This document shows positions 34,724 to 44,988 of a stretch of DNA of 64,000 nt, piece by piece. The DNA is from Isoetes taiwanensis. Taxonomy: Eukaryota > Streptophyta > Lycopodiopsida > Isoetales > Isoetaceae. Under the pieces are notes generated by a model. It saw only the letters and a list, made by a program, of their open reading frames with translations. It was not told the origin of the DNA and did no database searches. Where the stretch lies: contig JAJEKV010000004.1 of assembly GCA_021234155.1 (NCBI GenBank), positions 5,338,109 to 5,402,108 of the forward strand. Direction: 5' to 3'. The translations under genes were made by a program, and so were the position numbers. Every line of letters begins with the position of its first letter. Position 1 is the stretch's first letter.

Positions 34724-36625
34724 ATGGCTGCTAATCGCTTCAATATCTCTGAAAGTGACTATATGCAAGCTATGCATAACGCTGGCTTTGTGGCAGCTCG
34801 AATCGCCCTTCCTCCGCCAGCTAGCCATGCTGAATACCAGAGACAATTAGAGCATCTGGCAATTGCATACCAATTCTTGCCCGATCCTGCGCAAACAAAT
34901 ACCGCCATGAATGATTCTGTTCCACCTCCTCTACCAAGCGGCCCTCCGCCTGAAATTCCTCCTTCACCTCCTGTTCAAGATTCTGATGTTTCGGGTGATG
35001 CTGAAAATAACCCCAAGAAAGACAGATTGTGTAAGTGGCTTGAAAAGGTGGATATGCCTTACTTTAAAGGGGGTTCCGGTGTAAAACCGACACAAGTTAT
35101 CAGTTTCTTGGGTATTTGGGAGAAATTCTTTGAACGCATCAAGGCGTCTGAACAAGAAAAGTTACAAGCCATGGACACGTACCTTGATGACCAAGCGCAG
35201 GTTTGGTGGCAGGGAAGGAGACAAATGGAACCTCAGATTAATTTATGGTCTGAATTCAAGCATGCTTTTGAAGCAAACTATTTGCCTGCCAACTATTATA
35301 GAATCCTTCAGAAAGAATGGGACCAAATCAAACAGGAAGAAGGAGAATCTGTAGCTGACTATAACCTGAAGTTTAATCACTTAGGGTCCCAAGTTCGCAA
35401 TCTCAGTGAAGCTGAACTTTTGCGAAAGTATGTTAATGGATTGCGAGAGGAAATCTTTGCAGAGCTGGATCTTTTAGAACCAGTAGATATGGCAGATGCA
35501 ATCCGAAAAGCAGGAGCTGCTGAGAGGAAACTTAATCCCAAAGCTAGAAGATTGGTGATATGGGAAGGAACACCATCGAGAGAACAAAAGAGAATGAAAA
35601 GGGAAAAGTATGACAATAGAAAAGATAACAAGGGTAGAAGAGGACGGGATGAAAGGAGACCTCGAAGGGGAACACGGTTTGATAGCCGAAGGAAGAGTAA
35701 TGGATATAAATCCCAACAGCAAGAGACTCCCAAGGGACCAAGAACTGGTTGTTATATATGTGGTGGTCCGCACTATCAGACTAATTGTCCAAAGAACACG
35801 GCTGTTCAAGAAAAGCCGATAAGAAAAGTGCAGTTTAAGGAACCTGCTCCTAAGGAACGCCCTACTGCCCAAACTCATAATCTGGAGGATAAGCCTGAAA
35901 CATCCCAAGCAGGTGAAGAAAGAGGACGATTGAAGGCAGTAGCTTCAGAACAAGAAAAGGGCCGGTTGCAAATTGCATACATGAAGACACTAAGTGCTAC
36001 AGCAGTCCCATCCTCATGGTTGTTTAAGCTTAGAGGTAAAATCGAAGATCGAGAGGTTGTTGTCCTGCTAGATGATGGAGCAACTCATGATTTTATCTCC
36101 ATGGATGTGGTAAATGAGTTGAAGTTGCCAGTTTACAAATTGCAAGCTCAACTTTCTGTAGTACAAGGGCTTAAAGGGTCAGAAGGCATTTGTGACAAAT
36201 TTGTTATTGCGCCATTGCAAATGGAGACTTATATTCGAGAACGCAGAGCACTCTTAGTAGCTGATCTGGGAACAGTGGATGTCATTCTGGGAATGGGATG
36301 GCGAACCCAGTATGATGTTCAACCTAACTATCGCCACAGGACCATTAAAATGTTTGTTGATGGGCAGCCAATAATTTTGAAAGCTGAATGTGTAAATGAA
36401 TGTGAACCTTTGCTATCATATTCTGAAGCAAAGACTTTAATACAAAGTGACGCTGAGTCATATTTCATTTATTTGAGAGACTCTGATCCTCCATTTCAAA
36501 CTCCTCCTGAATTGTATGGTTTTCTTAAACAATTTGATGATTTGTTTAAGGATGAGGAGACTTTGGACCTTCCTCCACCTCGTCCAGAGGATCATGCTAT
36601 TCATTTATACAAAGCCTCCAAATAG
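34724..36625 (+). CDS. gag-protease polyprotein of the chromovirus
   Basis: An open frame of 633 codons starts at ATG 34724 ([20 protein letters not shown]). Order: Pro-rich segment, gag core ([20 protein letters not shown] and [18 protein letters not shown], about residues 155-190), basic linker, CCHC knuckle [13 protein letters not shown] (about residue 344), then aspartic protease with [19 protein letters not shown] (about residue 446) and DVILGMGW. The protease motif is Asp-Asp-Gly-Ala where Asp-Ser/Thr-Gly-Ala is usual. In intact relatives the frame continues into RT; here it stops at TAG 36623-36625 after a frameshift near 36,605. Gag packages the RNA and protease matures the particle. 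Confidence 0.85.
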   Translation: MAANRFNISESDYMQAMHNAGFVAARIALPPPASHAEYQRQLEHLAIAYQFLPDPAQTNTAMNDSVPPPLPSGPPPEIPPSPPVQDSDVSGDAENNPKKDRLCKWLEKVDMPYFKGGSGVKPTQVISFLGIWEKFFERIKASEQEKLQAMDTYLDDQAQVWWQGRRQMEPQINLWSEFKHAFEANYLPANYYRILQKEWDQIKQEEGESVADYNLKFNHLGSQVRNLSEAELLRKYVNGLREEIFAELDLLEPVDMADAIRKAGAAERKLNPKARRLVIWEGTPSREQKRMKREKYDNRKDNKGRRGRDERRPRRGTRFDSRRKSNGYKSQQQETPKGPRTGCYICGGPHYQTNCPKNTAVQEKPIRKVQFKEPAPKERPTAQTHNLEDKPETSQAGEERGRLKAVASEQEKGRLQIAYMKTLSATAVPSSWLFKLRGKIEDREVVVLLDDGATHDFISMDVVNELKLPVYKLQAQLSVVQGLKGSEGICDKFVIAPLQMETYIRERRALLVADLGTVDVILGMGWRTQYDVQPNYRHRTIKMFVDGQPIILKAECVNECEPLLSYSEAKTLIQSDAESYFIYLRDSDPPFQTPPELYGFLKQFDDLFKDEETLDLPPPRPEDHAIHLYKASK

Positions 36626-37714
36626 AGCACCCTACAGAGTAAGTCATTTTGAGAAGCTGGAGCTAGAAAAACAAATAAGGGAAATGTTACAACGGCAATT
36701 GATTCAGCCAAGCAGTTCTCCTTTTGGAGCCCCTGTTATCCTAATCAAAAAGAAGGACAAGGGATATAGAATGTGCATAGATTACAGGGCTCTTATCAAG
36801 CTGACAATCAAAGATAAATTTCCAGTTCCTCGAGCAGATGATTTGTTCGATGAATTGCGAGGTGCCTGTATATTTAGTAAAATAGATCTGAAATCAGGGT
36901 ATCATCAAATCAGAATCAAGGAGTCAGATATTGAGAAAACAGCTTTCAGAACCACTTTTGGACATTATGAATTCAGAGTGATGCCATTTGGACTCACTAA
37001 TGCACCAGCAACTTTTTGCCGATTGATGGGGAGAGTTTTGGCACCTGTACTTGGAAAATGTGTTGTTGTCTTCTTTGATGACATTCTTGTCTATAGCCGA
37101 TCCATAGAGGAGCATAAGAAACACCTTCAGCAAGTTTTTGATCTTCTCGCACACAAAATCGCCTATTTATTAATGAGTCCAAAAGTCGTTTCTTTATGCA
37201 AGAAGTTGGATATCTTGGACACATTGTATCCAAGGAAGGAATTAGAATGGATCCAGATAAGGTGAAGGCTATCCTTAATTGGCCTCGACCTAACAATGTC
37301 AAAGAATTGCGATCCTTTGTCCAATTATGCAGTTATTACCGCCGATTTGTGAAGGATTTTGCGAAAATAACTCTTCCATTGAACAGATTTTTGAAAAAGG
37401 ATGTACCATTTCAGTGGAATGATGATGCAGAAAAGGCATTTCAGGATCTTAAGCACAAGATGGCAACTGAGCCTGTCTTAGCTCTTCCTGATTGGAATAA
37501 ACCATTTATAGTGTGCTCAGATGCAAGCGGTAGTGCTATTGGTGCAGTGCTTATGCAAGATGGACACCCATTGGCTTACATTAGTCGTATGCTAAAGCCT
37601 TCTGAGCAGGGCTACAGTACTTATGAGAAAGAGTTGATTGCTTTAGTGCATGCATTAAAGAAATGGAGACATTATCTGATGGAGACTAAATTCATAGCTC
37701 GATTTGATCAGTAA
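36606..37714 (+). pseudogene. Reverse transcriptase and RNase H part of the chromovirus
   Basis: RT reads [53 protein letters not shown] and the catalytic box [11 protein letters not shown], then shifts frame near 37,148 (one base short in CTTCTCGCAC). It resumes as [20 protein letters not shown] and FVQLCSYYRRFVKDFAK. RNase H follows with FIVCSDASGSAIGAVLM and GYSTYEKELIALVHALKKW, and breaks at TAG-free TAA 37712-37714 where the third catalytic Asp region (usually TDHQSL) reads FDQ. RT copies the element RNA in the particle. Two lesions make this copy inactive. Confidence 0.85.
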
Positions 37715-38638
37715 AGTCTAAAGCATATCCAAACTCAGGATATCATAAATGCACGTCAGTTGAAACTCATTGATACCATCAAAGACTTTGAGGGCATGCA
37801 ACTAGAGTGTAAACCAGCTGGATTGTTACAACCCTTACCAATACCAGCAGCGCCATGGAAGCACATTACTATGGATTTCATCCAGGGTTTTCCAAATTCT
37901 TCTCATAAGAACAATCAAATATGGACAGTTGTATACAGACTGTCTAAACAAGCTCATTTTATTCCTTGTAAGTCCACCATGACAGCTCCTCAGGCGAGCA
38001 AACTCTTTTTGAAGGAGATATTTAGAATACATGGATTGCCTGATGCAATTATCACAGATAGGGATCCAATATTCTGCAACAAATTTTGGTCAGGACTTAT
38101 GAAGAATTTGGGTACCTCTTTGAAGTTTTCTACAGCCTATCATCCTCAAACAGATGGCCAAACAGAAGTTGTTAACAAAACTATCGAGGATATGTTACGG
38201 GCTTATGTAGCAGAAAGAAAAACTCAGTGGGAGGATTATCTATATCTGCTAGAGTTTGCATATAACAATACCGTCCATTCGGTAACCCAGAAAACTCCAT
38301 TTGAGATTGTCTACAGATGTGGCTTAGATTCACCTATCACAAAGATTGGAGGTGAAGTTCCCGCTTCAGATGCAGTCACTCATGACTTTACGGAAATTTT
38401 GAAGGAAGTCAAGACTCGCATTCTTAACAGTCAACAGGCTATGATGTCCAAACTGGCTAAGAAGCGGAGAAAAGTTGAATACAAACAAGGACAATGGGTG
38501 TGGATACATCTTCCCAAGAAGAGACTGCGAAAAATGGGTACAAGGTATGTAAAATTGGCACCCAGGTACTATGGACCATTTCAAATTGAAGACAGAGTAG
38601 GTGAGAATGCTTATCGCCTTCGTCTATATGGGAAATGA
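37715..38638 (+). pseudogene. Integrase of the chromovirus, N-terminally deleted
   Basis: The end of RNase H (NARQLKLIDTIKDFEG) runs directly into CKPAGLLQPLPIPAAPWKH near 37,790. The rest of RNase H and the HHCC zinc finger of integrase are therefore deleted. The catalytic core is readable: ITMDFIQGFPNS, DAIITDRDPIFCNKFW and HPQTDGQTEVVNKTIEDML give the D, D and E residues. The SH3-like part KWVWIHLPKKRLRKMG-type sequence (here QGQWVWIHLPKKRLRKMG) follows. TGA at 38636-38638 ends the frame before the chromodomain. Confidence 0.85.
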
Positions 38639-38943
38639 CTTAAGCTTCATCCAGTCTTTAATGTTGTAGTACTAAAACCCTTCAAGGGAGGTGAAATTCT
38701 CCTGAGGTTTTGCAGAAGATGGACTATCCTGATCCACCTCTCATTAAAGGAGATGAAGAAATACTAGAACCTGAGAAGATTCTTACTCATCAAGACAAGG
38801 AGACACGTCGATCTTCTTATCGAAGGTATCTAGTAAAGTTTAAGTTTCATCCACCTTCTGATGCAGTATGGTACTCCAAAGACCAACTCAAAGAGTATCA
38901 AGTACTTGTGGATGAGTATGAACTGACTTTGAGACATGATTAA
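38639..38943 (+). pseudogene. Integrase C-terminus with chromodomain-like tail
   Basis: After the TGA the sequence continues as LHPVFNVVVLKPF and, in the frame ending at TAA 38941-38943, MDYPDPPLIKGDEEILEPEK, RRYLVKFKFHPPSDAVWYSK and DQLKEYQ. The pattern P-E-K-I-L...YLVK.K....A.W is that of a divergent chromovirus chromodomain, which directs integration to particular chromatin. Confidence 0.65.
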
Positions 38944-39194
38944 TTTGCAAATTATTTCAATTACATGATATATAACTTGTTGCAACAAATATTATTTGTC
39001 TGGCTATGACAACCAAGGGAATCCCAGCGTGATATACGTTGGTCGGGCTTAATTGCCTAAGGCTCAAAGACCTCAGATTGACTTGAGGCCATCTCTAACT
39101 GAATTGAGATGAAAGTCCTCAGATTGACTTGAGGCCATCACTGAATGAATTGTGATGAGCAATTTTTCCTAAGATTGACGAGGACGTTCAATCA

Positions 39195-39209
39195 CGGAAA
39201 GGGAAGGAT
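39195..39209 (+). promoter_or_regulatory. Polypurine tract
   Basis: GGAAAGGGAAGGA just before the 3' LTR; primes plus-strand synthesis in LTR elements. Confidence 0.75.
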
Positions 39210-39768
39210 TGTTACGATATTAGAATGGTATTAGAACAAGATACTAGCTCGGGGATGTGATTCACAACCAACAAGTGATTTAAATGAAACCATTGGCTCT
39301 TAAAATATTTATGGCTGATAACGGGACCTGATATCAGCCCATCCGGAATTGTCCTCACTTGGATTCGAACCTTGGTCTATAGCTAGAAAGCCCAAGTGTC
39401 TAACCAAGGTGCCAATCTTAGATTTAATAATAAAAGGCTAAGTGCCTTTCTAAAAAGGCAAAGGTCGAAAAGGCAATTTACCTTTAATGACCTTTCAGGA
39501 TACTATAAAAGCACATACTTAGGGGGACGAGACATAGGGAATCACCGCCAAAGCCTTACCTCTCTTCCTCTATTGATTTTTCCTCCTACTTCCAAATCTC
39601 CATAGCCTAGCTTGTTGGTCTGAGCAGGATAAAGATTTCCTGCTCCAGGATAAAGATTTCCTGGTGAATCCGGTTGGGTGGATCGAGCTTCTCCTACTAA
39701 CTGGATTATCTTTCCGCTGTTTGCTTCTTTACAGGTGATTTATCCGAGATTAAGAACAGATCATATCA
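39210..39768 (+). repeat. 3' LTR of the chromovirus
   Basis: Matches the 5' LTR over its whole length, with TATAAAA at 39504-39510. Followed by the CTTTC duplication at 39769-39773. Confidence 0.95.
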
Positions 39769-40103
39769 CTTTCTGCCCTGTAAAATTTAATCCTGGTGTT
39801 TGCAGAAAGTAGCAGTATTTATGAACAGATTGACAAGTATTATGTGCAAGAGGATCAAGGGTAATTATAATCAAATGTTCTAGAAGGACTTCCGTTCAAT
39901 TGCCTATTTTAAAACTCTCAAAAAACATATCCATCAGTAAACCTGGTTGTGTCCATGCTTGATTAAGTGTGGTGATAATGATCGTTCGGTTGGAGAATAC
40001 TACAACATTGAGAAGGGAGTTTAGAGCTTCAACTTCTGAGATGGCAAAATTGCCATAGTCAAGGAAAGAACTGTTATTCATAACCGTACTTGCTAATTGT
40101 GGA
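39769..40103 (-). pseudogene. GT77-like glycosyltransferase, upstream part
   Basis: Leftward: SEVEALNSLLNVVVFSNRTI, IITTLNQAWTQPGLLMDMFF, then HLIIITLDPLAHNTCQSVHK and YCYFLQTPGLNFTGQK up to the gypsy insertion. These match the region of GT77-type transferases just before the MMWRR block. A TGA near 39,897 (FKIGN then stop) interrupts it. The right end at 40,103 abuts a fragment of the tandem-unit non-coding sequence, so no 5' exon, promoter or membrane anchor is present. No intron is seen across both parts (about 240 codons). Confidence 0.8.
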
Positions 40104-40254
40104 TTTCTCTCACTATTTGACTTCCTGAGAGAGATATTTGACCTTTGACCATAAGTGTGACCAAGTAAAATGGAAATTTGTGCTTTAATAAAATGGTGAT
40201 GGTATGGCAAGTGTGTCTGATGTGAAAGAGATTGTGAAGGAGAAGTTTTGACTA
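40104..40254. repeat. Fragment of the tandem-unit non-coding sequence
   Basis: Matches 16974-17127 with a few changes. Together with the match at 33713-33730, it shows the GT77 block lying between two neighbouring pieces of that sequence. Confidence 0.8.
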
Positions 40255-40893
40255 GAAACTGCCTTTCCTACTGAAATCATCAATAAAGGATATAAAGTAT
40301 CTTTTATTTGTCCTTCCTTTCACATTTAATGGTCCACATAAGTCTGTGTGCACTAGTTCAAGAACATCCCTTGCTCTTGTTTTTGAATGCTTAAAAGGTA
40401 GTCTGTTAATTTTTCCAAGGATGCATCCTTCACACTTGAAATTCTCCGATTTTATGTCTTTGCAACTTAGCCATCCTATCTTGGCTAGATATTTCAAATT
40501 ATTCAATGTGTGTGTGCCAACCTGTCATGCCAAAGTTCAAATTCTGGAATTTTTAAGGTGTTGTTCCATTTGAAACAAATTTTCAACACGTTTTGCATGG
40601 AACTTTAGTATATTGCCAAGATAGACGTTACATCCTTTTGAGTCAAAATTGACTCTATAGCCTAAGTCCACTAGCTGGCTTATAGAAATAAGATTTTTAA
40701 TGATTGTTGGAACACACAATACATTTTCAATGTCCACTGTGTTCCCATTAAGATCAATAAGCTGAAGAAGTCCCCTCCCTTCAATCTCCTGTAGATCTCC
40801 ATTACCAACTTGAATTCTTCTAGTATGAGAAGTTGCTAAATTACTTAACAGATCAGTAGATTGAACTTCTGATCTTTCAGCTCCACTATCCAC
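40255..40893 (-). pseudogene. copia protease and integrase start
   Basis: Protease begins around VDSGAERSEVQSTDLLSNL with the Asp-Ser-Gly-Ala site and includes LCVPTIIKNLISISQLVDLG. After a frame change near 40,530 the GAG-pre-integrase part has LAKIGWLSC and the CxxC of CEGCILGKINRLPF. The integrase core then starts with LELVHTDLCGPLNVKG and FISFIDDFSRK before the truncation at 40,255. Integrase would insert the cDNA; the core here lacks its last catalytic residues. Confidence 0.8.
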
Positions 40894-41029
40894 TACAAGA
40901 GTTTCAGGTTTATTAGCATTCTGATTTTTCTCAATAATGGCAAATGCTAGACTTACCTCATCTTCTTCATCATTATCAGATTTCTCCTTTTCTTCTTATT
41001 CCCTAGCAACAAAGGTTCTAGTTGATTTC

Positions 41030-41955
41030 CTTCCTCGACCCCTGCTTGAGTTGGTTTTTCCTCCTCTAGTTATGGATCCCTTGTTCTAGCCTCTGCCATA
41101 ATCCTTTGGTGTAGGGCATTTAGCTGCTACATGCCCCTTACCCCCACAGGTGTAGCAATTGAACTCCCTTTTCTGCTTGGGGCACTCGCTTTTGTAATGG
41201 CCTGGCTCATTACAATTATAGCATGTAACTTGATTCTTTTTTCCTGCATAAAGAATTTCAGAGAGGTTCTTCCCCTTCTCTCATTATCTTTCTATGTTCA
41301 TATTTAGTTCTTAATATATTCTCAGCCTCTTCCCTTGTTTTACTCATGTTCCTGGTAAATAAGGACAAATTTTCATTTTCACTTACTGCTCTAGAGATTT
41401 GCAAGACTTGGCTTCTTTCAGATATGTTTACCCCAGCCCCAACCAAGTCAGCAACAATGTTATCAAAGGTGTTAAAGAAATCTGAAACATCTCCTTCCTC
41501 CTTTAGTTTTAAATTCCTCAAATCATTCTCAAGAAGATCAATTTGTGAGGAGGTTTTCTCTTCAAAATGTTTCAGTAAATATGACCACATTTGTTTTAGA
41601 TTCAAATTTCTCATTTTAAGTTGATAGTTGGGCTTACCTTACATGTGATTATGCCTTGTGCTTCTTTGACTCTTGAGTATAGTGATCTCCCATTCCTCAT
41701 ATGACTGCTTCCAGCTAGGCCTTCTGCATTTAATGGCACAACACCTGCATTTTGCCTCATATTAACTAAACCTTCACATACTGACCTTGTGAGTGTATTG
41801 AAGTCCATGTTTGTGCCTCCTTCTGGATCAACAAGATCCCAGAGATCCTCCACTTCTAGAATGTGCTTTACTGCATCCTTCCATACTTGAAATCCTGTTC
41901 CTCCCTTATATACTTCTACAATACTTAAAAGGCTAGCTCCAAATCTGCTGGACAT
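41030..41955 (-). pseudogene. copia gag with two zinc knuckles
   Basis: From ATG 41955 (MSSRFGASLLSIVEVYKGGT) through VWKDAVKHILEVEDLWDLVD, a frame change near 41,612, then LKQMWSYLLKHFEEKTSSQI and VSDFFNTFDNIVADLVGAGV. Two CCHC knuckles follow near 41,100-41,235 (CYNCNEPGHYKSEC and CYTCGGKGHVAAKC) in a part with a few breaks. This is a UBN2-type copia gag. Confidence 0.8.
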
Positions 41956-42000
41956 GGATGAATAAGTCTCCCTTATAATTGTGTACTTAGGACCTGGAAA

Positions 42001-42013
42001 TGCTCTATACCAA
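42001..42013 (-). promoter_or_regulatory. Worn primer-binding site of the copia element
   Basis: On the minus strand TTGGTATAGAGCA follows the LTR; relative to TGGTATCAGAGCA one C is lost. Confidence 0.65.
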
Positions 42014-42593
42014 TGTTAGAAATATATAAACAAGTCTATTTCTAATGCTAGCTTGGTGAATTAGTGTATAGCATCAAGACAAGAAACAATAAAATTATCA
42101 CAATGTATCAAAGACTTATATTTCAAATCTTTAAATTTCAATATCAACCATTGGATTACTGTAGCGAAAATCACTGTAGCTAAGGTATTGACTTAGTTAC
42201 TATAGCAAGGTTGCCCCGATGGGGATGCAACCGAAATCCTCAACTCAGACCTTGAATTCCTCCTTAACTATTTATCTGGCCAACTCAATCATCTGAACTG
42301 GCCTCTCTGCAATCAAATAGGTTGATCTTCGATGGTCTAGGCATCAGAATTGGCCGACTTGCCGAGATCCTATTCATATGGGACTTCCCTCCATAAGTTC
42401 GGGCCAGCTCAACCTTTTAGAATATAATTAGGTTCAAGATAAACCATTGAACCTATGATATATCATGAACCCTTTAAAAAATGTTAGGATTCCGTGATTA
42501 CAACTATAATTTCTATACAAATATATGTACAACCTAAAGTGTGAGATCTTTGAGATAAGAATTTTGTGACGAACCAACCCTATAATTCCAACA
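42014..42593 (-). repeat. 5' LTR of the copia element
   Basis: 580 bp with TGTTAGAAAT...ATTCCAACA ends on the plus strand (TGTTGGAAT...TTTCTAACA on the minus strand). Carries TATATAA near its internal end. Confidence 0.8.
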
Positions 42594-42901
42594 GATTTCT
42601 ACTTGCATAGCTAGGAAAAGAATCTACTCATACTAGTCCTTATTTGCATTTTCATAGGATAACTTGCTTCCTTTCATCTGCAAAAGCATAGTAGCATTGG
42701 GATTTACTATAAAGACAAAAAAAGAACTCTCAAGCATCAATTAGCCCAAGTTTTGCCTGTTGTGCATAGCATGTTATAGTCTGCCAAATCTTAACTTAAA
42801 TTTCCAGGAGAATTTGCATATTTCTTTGCAAAAAGAGGACTTGACCATTGTGTGCAGACACATTAAGAAAATATCTAAGCATCAAATCCCAAAAAGGAGC
42901 G
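42594..42901 (+). repeat. First part of a gypsy LTR/leader, interrupted by a LINE
   Basis: This segment is the inverse of about 52,930-53,235. It ends at ATCAAATCCCAAAAAGGAGC (42,900), and the matching sequence resumes at about 48,490. Its left end abuts the copia LTR. Confidence 0.75.
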
Positions 42902-43166
42902 CTCCTTTTGGCGCTCCTTTTGGCGCTCTGCCTTTTTGGTGCTCGACGGCAAAACTTCTCGAGCTCATAACTTGAGCTAGAGACATCAGAATTAGGTGAT
43001 TTTGGGCTCGTTGGAAAGCTTATGCCTGGATCTTTCCAACGACATATGATTCGGACCATTTGCATCCTTATAGATTTCAGCTTTTTGGACTTTTTGATTT
43101 CGGGACTGATTACTATTATAGATCAGCCCATTTCGGCCCTCTGGAAGTAATGGCTCTTCAATTCCT

Positions 43167-44898
43167 TTGCAGCAGCTAGGGGACTTTTCTATGGTCGGTA
43201 TTAATCCCTTTGATCAGCCAAATTCGTTAGGGCCTGCTTGTCACCCCTTGAAGTCTCTCATATCTACGAACAAAGATAACGGTTACAAAGGTGATGTGAC
43301 TCGATCTCTCAATAAAGATGCTCATAAACAGCAGACATTAAATAGGGCATTGCATCTTTACTCTCAACGGGATAAGCATTGTCCATCGCAAATTCCCACA
43401 AGTGTTGGTGGAGCAAATGGCCCAGACGAACCTCCAACATGCGTTGGAGGTTCAACACATGATGATGGAGAGCAGATTGCATCCGTTACAGGTGTTGGCA
43501 GTGCAACTGGCCCAGACGAACCTCCAACACGCGTTGGAGGTTCACCACATGGTGCTGATGGGGAGCAGATTGCATCTGCTACAGGTATTGGAAGTGCATA
43601 TCGCTCAGCCACATCTCCAACATTGGAAGTGCGTTGGAGGTTCAACTCAGGATGATGAAAGGGAGCGGATTGCTGAGGCATTGACCCCAGATGATCTCTC
43701 CAAGGTCCCTCGTCCAGCACGTCTTCCTCTTTATGTCAATTTGCTTCAAAAAGACCTAGAGAACAAGTTTGACATTCTTACAGCTACTTTGCACATGCAA
43801 CAACAAGAGATGACACAATTTCGATATGCATTGAGGTCTGAATTGGCAAAGTGTCGTAACGACCTTGCAACACTCACTGGCAAAATTCATGCTGAACATG
43901 CAAAGCTTTGGGAAGCAATTGAGGGCGCAAAGTTGGAGTTCGCTGCTTGTCATATGACGGTGGAGCACCTAATGGTTGATATTGGCAAGCAAAGACAAGA
44001 TTTACTCCGTCATGTCTCTAAGGTGTCTACGAGTTGTAATACTCGCATGCGAGCATTGGAAGAAAGCATGACCTGCCAAGTGACTGAGCTTGCTAAGGAC
44101 ACATCTAGTCGAGTTGCTGCCTTGGAACGTTCCTATTCTCATGCCACCAAGGCACCTCCAACTTCTTCTTCAACGCATCATGATCCTAATGTGAGATCCA
44201 TGCCTAGTTCATCCTCCCCCCAATTTTAAAACTCTCATGTAACAGGTTTTGCATCTACACTTACATCTACATCTGCTCAGAGGCGTAGAGAATACATTGA
44301 TAGGCACAACCGTCAGTGTAATCTGGTAATTCGTGGCATGCCAGAAGAAGCATCAGAGGACTTGCAACAAAAGGTACAGACTTTGGTGTTACCTAAATTG
44401 GACTTCACAACACCAGTTGTTGTCACTGCTGCATATAGGGTTGGAGCATTGCAGCCCCACCACCCACGCATAGTGAAATTTGCAGTGCGAAATTTGAGTA
44501 CTAAAATGGATATCCTCAAGCGGGCCAAGCAATTGAAAGGGACATCTCTCTATCTGGATTTTGATCTTACTAAGTCCCAATAGTTAGCCAGACGCCAGAA
44601 TTTGCAAAAGGTCCAGGACATTCAAAAGAATGGTGGTAAGGCTGCACTGATTCGTGGAAAACTACGTATTTTTACACCATCACATGCCACCTTTGCTGAC
44701 GCCTTTCATCATGCTAAGGCCACTCATACTACTAGTGTTAAAGTCCATTCCCCCATTTCCCATGCACACACCAATGCTGCAAATGCGCCTCGTGTTGTTC
44801 CATCTTCTGCACCCACCACATCTTCTTCTGCTCAAGGCCATTCCTCTCACGATGTTGCTAATGGTACCCTTGATGGCGTTCTTTCGCCGCTTGGCTGA
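43167..44898 (+). pseudogene. LINE 1 ORF1 protein
   Basis: The N-terminal part (43,167-43,655) contains a 90-bp minisatellite encoding repeats of GPDEPPTCVGGS. After a frame change the protein continues as a coiled-coil region (ENKFDILTATLHMQQQEMTQ, ELAKCRNDLATLTGKIHAEH) to TAA 44,227-44,229. It resumes with an RRM-like/L1 ORF1 region (RHNRQCNLVIRGMPEEASED, LKRAKQLKGTSLYLDFDLTK), TAG at 44,581, and a Ser/Thr/His-rich end at 44,898. Coiled coil plus RRM-like region plus basic C-terminal domain is the layout of L1-type ORF1p, an RNA-binding chaperone. Confidence 0.7.
43379..43660 (+). repeat. 90-bp minisatellite with palindromic core in ORF1
   Basis: Three diverged copies. The core CCTCCAACATGCGTTGGAGG (43431-43450) and CCTCCAACACGCGTTGGAGG (43521-43540) have 8-bp inverted arms. 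A third, disturbed copy ends near 43,641. Confidence 0.8.
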
Positions 44899-44988
44899 TG
44901 TTCTTTGCTCGCTTCGCCATTCTTTGCCTCTATTGCTCCAGCCTCCTCAGTTCGCACTGCTCATACCTCAAATGTACCTTCCTTGGAA

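Larger units (their letters stand above)
34119..39768 (+). mobile_element. Ty3/gypsy chromovirus, LTR to LTR
   Basis: The 5650-bp element has direct LTRs at 34119-34676 and 39210-39768 that differ at about ten positions by eye. It has a PBS after the left LTR, a purine-rich tract before the right LTR, and a CTTTC target duplication at 34114-34118 and 39769-39773. It carries gag-protease, RT-RNase H, integrase and a chromodomain-like tail in the usual Ty3 order. It is non-functional because of frameshifts near 36,605 and 37,148 and a deletion near 37,790. It inserted into a GT77-like coding sequence. Confidence 0.95.
40255..42593 (-). mobile_element. Ty1/copia element, 3'-truncated
   Basis: Leftward: 5' LTR (42014-42593), PBS, gag, zinc knuckles, protease, GAG-pre-integrase and the first part of integrase, ending abruptly at 40,255. 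RT, RNase H and the 3' LTR are missing. Confidence 0.85.

Noticed and set aside
35474-35908. 144-codon minus-strand ORF opposite gag
   Set aside because: Shadow of the gag-protease frame on the plus strand.
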